Shown here in pieces: positions 30,270 to 59,295 of a stretch of DNA of 64,000 nt. The stretch is taken from assembly GCF_000002985.6 (NCBI RefSeq), contig NC_003283.11, positions 14,074,001 through 14,138,000 on the forward strand. The letters are read 5' to 3'. The notes under the pieces were generated by a model. The model saw only the letters and a list, made by a program, of their open reading frames with translations. It was not told the origin of the DNA and made no database searches. The DNA is from Caenorhabditis elegans. Lineage: Eukaryota; Nematoda; Chromadorea; Rhabditida; Rhabditidae. Position 1 is the first letter of the stretch. Every line of letters starts with the position of its first letter. Made by a program: the position numbers and the translations under genes.

Positions 30270-32330
30270 ATGAAGTTGTTGGTTTATTCCTTCTTTTTCC
30301 TTGCCGTCTTGGCTGTCTTCTCTCATGCCAAATCTGTTGGTCAACGTCTTCGTAGAGATGTAGAAGCCGACAAAGGACACATTTCTGGAGCTGATCAACA
30401 CCGAGGATCTCGAGCTGCTGGAGATAAACCATCGCAATTGAGTCAGCCAGACGGTGAAAACCCAAAACGTCCAGAAAGAGCCGCTGACAACTCACACAAA
30501 GGATCCCTTGATGCTGATACTGATATTAAGCGCCCAGCAAGAGCTGCCGGGCAGAAAGAAACTCAACAAGCTGATCAAGAGCAACATCGCGGATCCCGAG
30601 CTGCTGGAGAGAAGGGAACTCAACACTTTGACGGACGTAATACAAGAGCTGCCGGAGAGAAAGGAACTCAACAAGCTGATCAAGAATCGCAACGTCCAGC
30701 CAGAGCCGCTGACAACTCACACAAAGGATCCCTTGACGCTGATGCTGATATGAAACGACCAGCCAGAGCTGCCGGCCAAAAAGGAACTCAACAAGCTGAT
30801 CAAGAGCAACACCGTGGATCCCGATCTGCCGGACAGAAGGGAACTCAACACTTTGACGGACGTAATACAAGAGCTGCCGGAGAGAAAGGAACTCAACAAG
30901 CTGATCAAGAATCGCAACGTCCAGCTAGAGCCGCTGACAACTCACACAAAGGATCCTTTGACGCTGATGCTGATATGAAACGACCAGCCAGAGCTGCCGG
31001 CCAAAAAAGAACTCAACAAGCTGATCAAGAGCAACACCGTGGATCCCGAGCTGCCGGACAGAAGGGAACTCAACAAGCTGATCAAGAGCAACACCGTGGA
31101 TCCCGATCTGCCGGACAGAAGGGAACTCAACAACTTGATCAAGAATCAAAGCGTCCAGCAAGAGCTGCCGACAATTCCCACAAAGGATCCCTTGACGCTG
31201 ATGCTGATATGAAACGACCAGCCAGAGCTGCCGGCCAAAAAGGAACTCAACAAGCTGATCAAGAGCAACACCGTGGATCCCGAGCTGCCGGAGAGAAGGG
31301 AACTCAACAAGCTGATCAAGAGCAACACCGTGGATCCCGAGCTGCCGGACAGAAGGGAACTCAACAAGCTGATCAAGAGCAACACCGTGGATCCCGAGCT
31401 GCCGGAGAGAAGGGAACTCAACAAGCTGATCAAGAGCAACACCGTGGATCCCGAGCTGCCGGACAGAAGGGAACTCAACAACTTGATCAAGAGCGACACC
31501 GTGGATCCCGAGCTGCCGGACAGAAGGGAACTCAACAAGCTGATCAAGAGCAACACCGTGGATCCCGAGCTGCCGGACAGAAGGGAACTCAACAACTTGA
31601 TCAAGAATCAAAGCGTCCAGCAAGAGCTGCCGACAATTCCCACAAAGGATCCCTTGACGCTGATGCTGATATGAAACGACCAGCCAGAGCTGCCGGCCAA
31701 AAAGGAACTCAACAAGCTGATCAAGAGCAACACCGTGGATCTCGAGCTGCCGGAGAGAAGGGAACTCAACAACTTGATCAAGAGCGACACCGTGGATCCC
31801 GAGCTGCCGGAGAGAAGGGAACTCAACAAGCTGATCAAGAGCAACACCGTGGATCCCGAGCTGCCGGACAGAAGGGAACTCAACAAGCTGATCAAGAGCA
31901 ACACCGTGGATCCCGAGCTGCCGGACAGAAGGGAACTCAACAACTTGATCAAGAATCAAAGCGTCCAGCAAGAGCTGCCGACAATTCCCACAAAGGATCC
32001 CTTGATGCTGATGCCGATATCAAACGACCAGCAAGAGGTGCCGCAGACATTTCTCAACATGGATCAGTTCATACCGAGGTGAAACGTCCAGCTAGAGATG
32101 CCGGCCAAAAAGGAACCCAGCAATTCGGAGGAGACCATCACCGCGAATCCAGAGCTGCCGGCCAAAAAGGAACTCAACAAGCTGATCAAGAACAACACCG
32201 TGGATCCCGATCTGCCGGCCAGAAGGGGACTGGACAAGCTGATGTTGAACCAAAGCCTGTGAAGCGAGCTGCCGGGGAAAAAGGATCTCAACATGCTGAG
32301 ATCGACCCAATGTTCCACCCACAGATGTAA
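30270..32330 (+). CDS. Gene N: secreted repetitive protein with R-x-x-R sites
   Basis: A single exon of 686 aa. After the signal peptide MKLLVYSFFFLAVLAVFSHA comes GQRLRRDVEADKG (a furin-type RLRR), then nearly the whole protein is repeats. The common unit is 19 residues, RAAG[QE]KGTQQADQEQHRGS (57 bp). About six longer units, RPARAADNSHKGSLDADADM, are interspersed. Each unit carries R-G-S-R-A or R-P-A-R-A, an R-x-x-R motif, as in precursors cut into many small peptides. There is no cysteine in the repeats. The composition predicts disorder. Codon use is G/C-ending and uniform. AATAAA lies near 32465. It is probably secreted in quantity. Whether it is cut into peptides or is a structural or mucus protein is undecided. 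No homologous family is recognised. Confidence 0.85.
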   Translation: MKLLVYSFFFLAVLAVFSHAKSVGQRLRRDVEADKGHISGADQHRGSRAAGDKPSQLSQPDGENPKRPERAADNSHKGSLDADTDIKRPARAAGQKETQQADQEQHRGSRAAGEKGTQHFDGRNTRAAGEKGTQQADQESQRPARAADNSHKGSLDADADMKRPARAAGQKGTQQADQEQHRGSRSAGQKGTQHFDGRNTRAAGEKGTQQADQESQRPARAADNSHKGSFDADADMKRPARAAGQKRTQQADQEQHRGSRAAGQKGTQQADQEQHRGSRSAGQKGTQQLDQESKRPARAADNSHKGSLDADADMKRPARAAGQKGTQQADQEQHRGSRAAGEKGTQQADQEQHRGSRAAGQKGTQQADQEQHRGSRAAGEKGTQQADQEQHRGSRAAGQKGTQQLDQERHRGSRAAGQKGTQQADQEQHRGSRAAGQKGTQQLDQESKRPARAADNSHKGSLDADADMKRPARAAGQKGTQQADQEQHRGSRAAGEKGTQQLDQERHRGSRAAGEKGTQQADQEQHRGSRAAGQKGTQQADQEQHRGSRAAGQKGTQQLDQESKRPARAADNSHKGSLDADADIKRPARGAADISQHGSVHTEVKRPARDAGQKGTQQFGGDHHRESRAAGQKGTQQADQEQHRGSRSAGQKGTGQADVEPKPVKRAAGEKGSQHAEIDPMFHPQM

Positions 32331-33745
32331 GATATTGCATATGGACAAGCTCCGCTCGAGTGAATTCCACTTCGACGAAAACTCTCGTTTCGAAAAATTG
32401 TAATATGTATATTAATCTATTCATTTTCATGTGAATTTGTATATTAAAACATCTGTAAAGTATAATAAATTTTCATTCTTCGCGATCTCTGTAATAAGAT
32501 TCTTAAAATTTTCAGAACTTTGAAAGGTGATTTGATAGGGTATCTTACAAATGATTTGCTAGCCCTGTCTTAATTCTGTGAGACTCGACAACAATAGAAA
32601 ATGTTGATTTCATTACAACAATTGTCGTTCAATTGAAAAAAAGCTTTGCTTCCGAAAAAAAATTCATTATCAAGTTCGTAGAGTTTTATTATCTTCAGAA
32701 TCAAGATTCGATCGCAAAAATGAATAATTCCATGGGACCTCTTCTCCTCGCATATCATAGCAGTTTCTGATAGCCTTCCCTCTTTTATAAAGATTATGAG
32801 CTGCGAAAATATATTTTCGCACCTCATAATTATTCAATTACTGGTTGATCGAATTTTATTGGAGACAAAGCCGAACAACCAAAATATGCTAGGCTTTGGC
32901 AGTTCACATTTGTTTCACGTCTAGAAATAATTTTTTCTGAAAGACTAAATCGCTCGTTTATGCTCAAAGAAGAAGGTCATTTTGAGTCTCTAAAAACTGA
33001 AAAATAAATTGTGGGAAAATGTCATAACGTTTTTTTGTGTCATTTTTCATACAGTCTCGTTTCATATAGTCCCCTGCGGACTATGCTTGAACACTGAAAC
33101 ATTGAGCCAATTTTGTTTCAGCTAGCATTTCACTGCGCAGCTGCGCGGCCGATATCGGCCGATACACACAATTTAGCCTTTTGCTCACTATTATGTCTGT
33201 CTGGTTCATTACCAGTCTGGTGACTTGACGCCGTCCGACAACACGCTTTCTTTTCCTTTTTGTTTATGTGAACAAATCCTGAGCACATCTCGATGGTCAG
33301 TTTGTTAGTCCAATTCTTTACAACTTTCTTTCGCTGATAGTTTTTTTTTTGCTGAGGGCTAGATTTTCCAAGGAAAATATTATTCTGTGAAACATGCCAA
33401 ACTAACTAAATTATTTTGAAGGGCCAATGACAAAAAAGAAAACCTTATCCGAAGGTTTTACACGCCTACTTTATTATCATACAATTTCAATATCACATGG
33501 TTCCCTAGTAAGCAAGAAACTCGCCAAACTATCCTGACACTGCAGAAGAATCTTTGACTTCGGTGCAAGGAAGTGCAAAAAGAGTTTACCGAGTATCTGA
33601 TACAATCGGATATTTGATGATATCATGAGTTCAACCCCTTCATCAAGTTGTTTGTTATTCCGGTATTTCACCTTGACCGTTTCATGCTTTAGAAGATGTA
33701 AACACAGTTGATGAAAAAAAAACCGATTTCCTGATACTGGTTTAC
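32331..33745. other. Intergenic, genes N to O
   Basis: Contains two abutting perfect palindromes (33135-33160). I see no gene. Minus-strand frames here (for example 33477-33860) run into the gene O start and lack any protein character. Confidence 0.5.
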
Positions 33746-33777
33746 GTTGCCGCCCATCATCATAGATACTATATAAG
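33746..33777 (+). promoter_or_regulatory. Core promoter of gene O
   Basis: TATATAAG at 33770-33777, 33 bp before the start codon, preceded by GTTGCCGCCC (33746-33755). The arrangement repeats that of gene N. Confidence 0.65.
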
Positions 33778-33810
33778 AAAAGTAATACAGTTGCAACAAT
33801 CAGTTTCAAG

Positions 33811-36051
33811 ATGAAGTTGTTCTTGTGTTCCCTCCTTCTATTCGCCGCTTTGTCGGTCACTGTTCAAGGATTCCCTACAAAAGATCGTGAGGCCAGAGAG
33901 ACTGAACCAGTGAAACTGCCAACTGCTGATTCCGAGAAGAAGGCCCCAACCAAGAGAGAAGCTGATCCACCAAAGACTGAATCTGCTGATTCCGAGAAGA
34001 AGGCCCCAACCAAGAGAGAATCTGATAAGCCAAAGACTGAATCTGCTGATTCCGAGAAAAATGCCCCAGCCAAGAGAGAAGCTGATAAGCCAAAGACTGA
34101 ATCTGCTGATTCCGAGAAAAAGGCCCCAGCCAAGAGAGAAGCTGATAAGCCAAAGACTGAATCTGCTGATTCCGAGAAGAAGGCCCCAGCCAAGAGAGAA
34201 GCTGATAAGCCAAAGACTGAATCTGCTGATTCTGAGAAGAAGGCCCCAGCCAAGAGAGAATCTGATAAGCCAAAGACTGAATCTGCTGATTCCGAGAAAA
34301 ATGCCCCAGCCAAGAGAGAAGCTGATAAGCCAAAGACTGAATCTGCTGATTCCGAGAAAAAGGCCCCAGCCAAGAGAGAAGCTGATAAGCCAAAGACTGA
34401 ATCTGCTGATTCCGAGAAGAAGGCCCCAGCCAAGAGAGAAGCTGATAAGCCAAAGACTGAATCTGCTGATTCTGAGAAGAAGGCCCCAGCCAAGAGAGAA
34501 TCTGATAAGCCAAAGACTGAATCTGCTGATTCTGAGAAGAAGGCCCCAGTCAAGAGAGAAGCTGATAAGCCAAAGACTGAATCTGCTGATTCTGAGAAGA
34601 AGGCCCCAGCCAAGAGAGAATCTGATAAGCCAAAGACTGAATCTGCTGATTCTGAGAAGAAGGCCCCAGTCAAGAGAGAAGCTGATAAGCCAAAGACTGA
34701 ATCTGCTGATTCCGAGAAGAAGGCCCCAGCCAAGAGAGAATCTGATAAGCCAAAGACTGAATCTGCTGATTCTGAGAAGAAGGCCCCAGTCAAGAGAGAA
34801 GCTGATAAGCCAAAGACTGAATCTGCTGATTCCGAGAAGAAGGCCCCAACCAAGAGAGAAGCTGATCCACCAAAGACTGAATCTGCTGATTCCGAGAAGA
34901 AGGCCCCAGCCAAGAGAGAAGCTGATAAGCCAAAGACTGAATCTGCTGATTCCGAGAAGAAGGCTTCAGCCAAGAGAGAAGCTGATAAGCCAAAGACTGA
35001 ATCTGCTGATTCTGAGAAGAAGGCCCCAGTCAAGAGAGAAGCTGATAAGCCAAAGACTGAATCTGCTGATTCTGAGAAGAAGGCCCCAGTCAAGAGAGAA
35101 GCTGATCCGCCAAAGACTGAATCTGCTGATTCCGAGAAGAAGGCCCCAACCAAGAGAGAAGCTGATCCACCAAAGACTGAATCTGCTGATTCCGAGAAGA
35201 AGGCCCCAGCCAAGAGAGAAGCTGATCCACCAAAGACTGAATCTGCTGATTCCGAGAAGAAGGCCCCAGCCAAGAGAGAAGCTGATCCGCCAAAGACTGA
35301 ATCTGCTGATTCCGAGAAGAAGGCCCCAGCCAAGAGAGAAGCTGATCCACCAAAGACTGAATCTGCTGATTCTGAGAAGAAGGCCCCAGTCAAGAGAGAA
35401 GCTGATAAGCCAAAGACTGAATCTGCTGATTCCGAGAAGAAGGCCCCAGCCAAGAGAGAAGCTGATCCACCAAAGACTGAATCTGCTGATTCCGAGAAAA
35501 ATGCCCCAGCCAAGAGAGAAGCTGATAAGCCAAAGACTGAATCTGCTGATTCCGAGAAGAAGGCCCCAGCCAAGAGAGAAGCTGATCCACCAAAGACTGA
35601 ATCTGCTGATTCCGAGAAGAAGGCCCCAGCCAAGAGAGAAGCTGATCCGCCAAAGACTGAATCTGCTGATTCCGAGAAGAAGGCCCCAGCCAAGAGAGAA
35701 GCTGATCCACCAAAGACTGAATCTGCTGATTCTGAGAAGAAGGCCCCAGTCAAGAGAGAAGCTGATAAGCCAAAGACTGAATCTGCTGATTCCGAGAAGA
35801 AGGCCCCAGCCAAGAGAGAAGCTGATCCACCAAAGACTGAATCTGCTGATTCCGAGAAAAATGCCCCAGCCAAGAGAGAAGCTGATAAGCCAAAGACTGA
35901 ATCTGCTGATTCCGAGAAGAAGGCTTCAGCCAAGAGAGAAGCTGATCCACCAAAGACTGAATCTGCTGATTCTGAGAAGAAGGCCCCAGTCAAGAGAGAA
36001 GCTGATAAGCCAAAGACTGAATCTGCTGACAAGGTTCCACTACCACATTAA
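33811..36051 (+). CDS. Gene O: secreted protein of about 35 identical-length 20-aa repeats with Lys-Arg sites
   Basis: A single exon of 746 aa. The signal peptide is MKLFLCSLLLFAALSVTVQG. A short unique start (FPTKDREARETEP) is followed by about 35 tandem units of exactly 60 bp, typically EADKPKTESADSEKKAPAKR, then a short end KVPLPH. Variation is limited: A/S after the first E, KP or PP, K or N, and A/V/T in AP[AVT]KR. Every unit has one Lys-Arg pair followed by Glu, the classic prohormone dibasic site. The protein has no Cys, is extremely charged and must be disordered. Larger duplications are visible (240 bp and 360 bp). AATAAA lies near 36091. The shared promoter and first codons link it to gene N. 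Function is unknown. A multi-peptide precursor and a structural secreted protein are both possible. Confidence 0.85.
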   Translation: MKLFLCSLLLFAALSVTVQGFPTKDREARETEPVKLPTADSEKKAPTKREADPPKTESADSEKKAPTKRESDKPKTESADSEKNAPAKREADKPKTESADSEKKAPAKREADKPKTESADSEKKAPAKREADKPKTESADSEKKAPAKRESDKPKTESADSEKNAPAKREADKPKTESADSEKKAPAKREADKPKTESADSEKKAPAKREADKPKTESADSEKKAPAKRESDKPKTESADSEKKAPVKREADKPKTESADSEKKAPAKRESDKPKTESADSEKKAPVKREADKPKTESADSEKKAPAKRESDKPKTESADSEKKAPVKREADKPKTESADSEKKAPTKREADPPKTESADSEKKAPAKREADKPKTESADSEKKASAKREADKPKTESADSEKKAPVKREADKPKTESADSEKKAPVKREADPPKTESADSEKKAPTKREADPPKTESADSEKKAPAKREADPPKTESADSEKKAPAKREADPPKTESADSEKKAPAKREADPPKTESADSEKKAPVKREADKPKTESADSEKKAPAKREADPPKTESADSEKNAPAKREADKPKTESADSEKKAPAKREADPPKTESADSEKKAPAKREADPPKTESADSEKKAPAKREADPPKTESADSEKKAPVKREADKPKTESADSEKKAPAKREADPPKTESADSEKNAPAKREADKPKTESADSEKKASAKREADPPKTESADSEKKAPVKREADKPKTESADKVPLPH

Positions 36052-36360
36052 CTCGATATGGAACTTCGACGAGAAAGTATCTTTTGAATTAATAAAAACA
36101 TGTATGAAATGTTATTGTGCATATAGTTCTGTAATAAACTCATTTTTCACAACTACGTTGTAGTGTTTTCGAAAAATACAAACAAACTAAATTGAAAATA
36201 GCTTTTTAATCTATGTTCTCCATTGCTCAGGTTCATTTTCAGTCAGATTCATCATGCTGTTTACATCAAATTTTCAAGAAAACAGCTGTTCTTAACATTT
36301 GATTTCCAATCTTTTGGCATCCGATTTCTCCACTCTCCTCGAAGATTTCATATTCAAAAA

Positions 36361-38027
36361 ATGAAGTTTTCATCAACTATTATATTTCTTATTTTTTTAC
36401 TTGTGCCCTCTTTGAAATGTGCATTCCGGACTGGACATAGACATGACTGGTATGAAAAGAATCGTCTGAAAGTTTCCTGTTTGCAACAGGATGATCCAGT
36501 TGGAAGGAATGCAGTTAGTCGGTGCTGGTTCTGGGTTCGTTCTCCATTTGACAATAGAAATAGTTATGAATCTTTCAAATTTTGTTGCGAGAGAATTGAA
36601 TTACATCAACAATATCGCTAGTTTTGAGCTTCAAAAGTTCAAAATTGCAATTTCGTGTTAACTGTTGTAAGTGTATCGCTGTTGTAACACAACACCCTAC
36701 ATACAGTAATTTAAAAGTAATCTAACTAAATTAAATTCGACCCATAATTATTAAAACAAACAATTCAAAAAGCTCTATAATTTCCATTTTCCAGGAAGGA
36801 ATGAAATCATGGTTCCGAAGAACATCGATCTCTTGGTATCCCGAACAAACGAAAACGTGGAATATGACAGAATTGACAGCACATTGTGATAAGTATTATG
36901 TAAGGTCATGAGTACTTTTCTGGAACCTTATTCTGATGAAAATTGAAATGTTATTGATGAAGTACCGAAATAAATTAACCGCTCCGCGGTTTTTGCACCG
37001 ACATTAGAAGATATTGTTTTTTTAACAAAGCAATCGTATAAGTACGGAAATTCAACAATGTTTTTGGCTAATTTAAAATGATTGAACAACTAATTTAAAT
37101 TGAGTCACGTCTTATTTCAGACCTGTATGGAAAATACAAAATGCTACAAGGACTTTGTCCTATTTGAGACATTGGATAGATGCTCTCATGATGCATTCAA
37201 TATTGGTCCAATGAGCTTTTGCTATTCTACTTTAAGAGATGTTGCAAAGAATTTCCCAGACAAGTTATCGTCTTGCGTGAAGGAACACTTGGATGCGGTG
37301 AGTGCATTTATCTGAGTGGGTCTCACCACGATTTGTGCCTAATTTTAGATACTTGCGTAGTTGATGTGGAAAGTGGAGTTTTTGAAATGTCAATTTCTGA
37401 AATGTACAGAGAAAACATGAATTTATTATGGAATATTTATCACTTACTGTCACGTTTCCGCAAACGGACGATATTGTAATTTTTCCATTTTCTGATATTT
37501 GCACTTAAAAACACACCGATTTATTCGGTAGGTTCTCGCCGCGAGAAAAAATTTGTTATTTGAAATTTTTCTCGTGGCGAGACCCATCCAAATAAACCTG
37601 TGCGCCTTCAATTACTCATCACGGTATTTTGAAAATGTTTAATAGTAATTTGTGTATTTTTGTGAAATTCGCAGAATTGAGATCGTGGTGAGACCCAATG
37701 AAGCCCCACATTTTCCCAAATTTAAAAAAGCAATTGTAACGTCCTATTTTCAGACTCCGACAAGGAAATGGACTTGCGAGATAGCCCAGGATTTAGGAAA
37801 TTGTCTTCTACCGGACGTTAAAAATTACTGTGAACCGAATTTTCTACCGATATTTAAAGAGGTTTCCAATATATTTATTCTACATTTAAAATTAAAATCC
37901 GTTCCAGCATCAAGATTCTCGTATGTTCAATTTGGGTTGCGATGGGCGATTGAAGTTCAAAGACATGGAAGATTTGAAGGATCACAATGCGACGGATCTA
38001 GTTGGAAGTTCTGTAGAAATAGAATAA
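36361..38027 (+). CDS. Gene P: secreted DUF19-type protein, paralogue of gene G
   Basis: Predicted exons are 36361-36534, 36795-36899, 37121-37297, 37754-37861 and 37908-38027, phase 0, giving 227 aa (gene G: 225). The signal peptide starts MKFSSTIIFLIFLLVPS. Exon 3 (TCMENTKCYKDF, DRCSHDAFNIGPMSFC, LSSCVKEHL) matches gene G exon 3. The end is RMFNLGCDGRLKFKDMEDL. The exon 1 end is the weak point: I place it at a GTTCGT donor because this keeps the frame and aligns with gene G. Reading on reaches a stop at 36619. Intron 3 holds inverted-repeat elements. AATAAA overlaps the stop region (about 38026). It converges with par-1. Confidence 0.75.
37313..37700. repeat. Nested inverted repeats in gene P intron 3
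   Basis: Outer arms: GTGGGTCTCACCACGAT at about 37317 and ATCGTGGTGAGACCCA at about 37682-37697. Inner arms: GTTCTCGCCGCGAGAAAAA and TTTTTCTCGTGGCGAGACCC around 37532-37587. The tip sequence recurs as the unit of the minisatellite at 50317. Confidence 0.75.
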
Positions 38028-38801
38028 TAAACATTTAATAATTTACAATTCTTCATTTGATCATCACAGAGGGCGCAAGGAAAACAAATGTTTCGGAGAC
38101 AAGGGAAAATGTTGTGAGGGTTGTATGGAGAATTATATGGGGACAGGGGGGACTACGGTAAGTTATGGGTAGTCTGGGGTGGGAAGGGAGAAAAATAAAA
38201 TATGAAAAAAGAAAAGGAAGAAAAAACGCGATGAATACCCTAAAAGACACATAGAAAAAAAATTTAAAAAAAGAAGAGTAGTCAATAATCGAATAATAAT
38301 TATAATAATATTTAAATCAATGGGATATCGAGAAAACTTATAAGATAAGATGGATTGGTTATATCATCGGGGGGAAGGCGCGAAATATGAAACGATGGGT
38401 TTGAAAAAGAAAAATGCAATTTGAAGCGGCGACGACGATGAAGACACAAAAATAGAGGTTTTATAAAACAAGGATACGGTAGGGGGACGGGGGGAGCAAT
38501 CACCTACAACGATGAATTTGAAAATATCCAAAAAAAAAAGAGAAAACCGTACTGGAAGAGGGGGATTGTTGAATTGGGAGGAGGAGACGAATTGAACAGA
38601 AGTTAATTTCAGCAATTTTTCACTGAAATCGCTGCTTTTTTCATAAATTTCTGAATTTCAGTTTACAATGACTGATGATGTGTTGGGTGACGAGAGAAGC
38701 GAGAATATCGAGACATGGATAAAAACGTGAGGCGGTTAGAGAGAGAGAGTGAAGGGGCGACAAATGAAACATGAAAAGAACAATCATCAATAGGTTCAGC
38801 T
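38028..38801 (-). other. par-1: par-1 3' UTR / convergent 3' region
   Basis: Purine-rich on the + strand, with no coding sequence on either strand that I can support. It must hold the par-1 3' UTR. I do not see a clear AATAAA on the minus strand, so the poly(A) site is unplaced. Confidence 0.45.

Positions 38802-59295
<20,494 letters not shown>

Noticed and set aside
30925-31971. Minus-strand frame of 348 codons opposite gene N
   Set aside because: Also a by-product of the tandem repeat. It is interrupted whenever the repeat type changes.
33864-36032. Very long minus-strand open frame (722 codons) opposite gene O
   Set aside because: It is the complement of the 60-bp repeat, begins and ends with the array, and has no signal peptide, promoter or plausible composition of its own.
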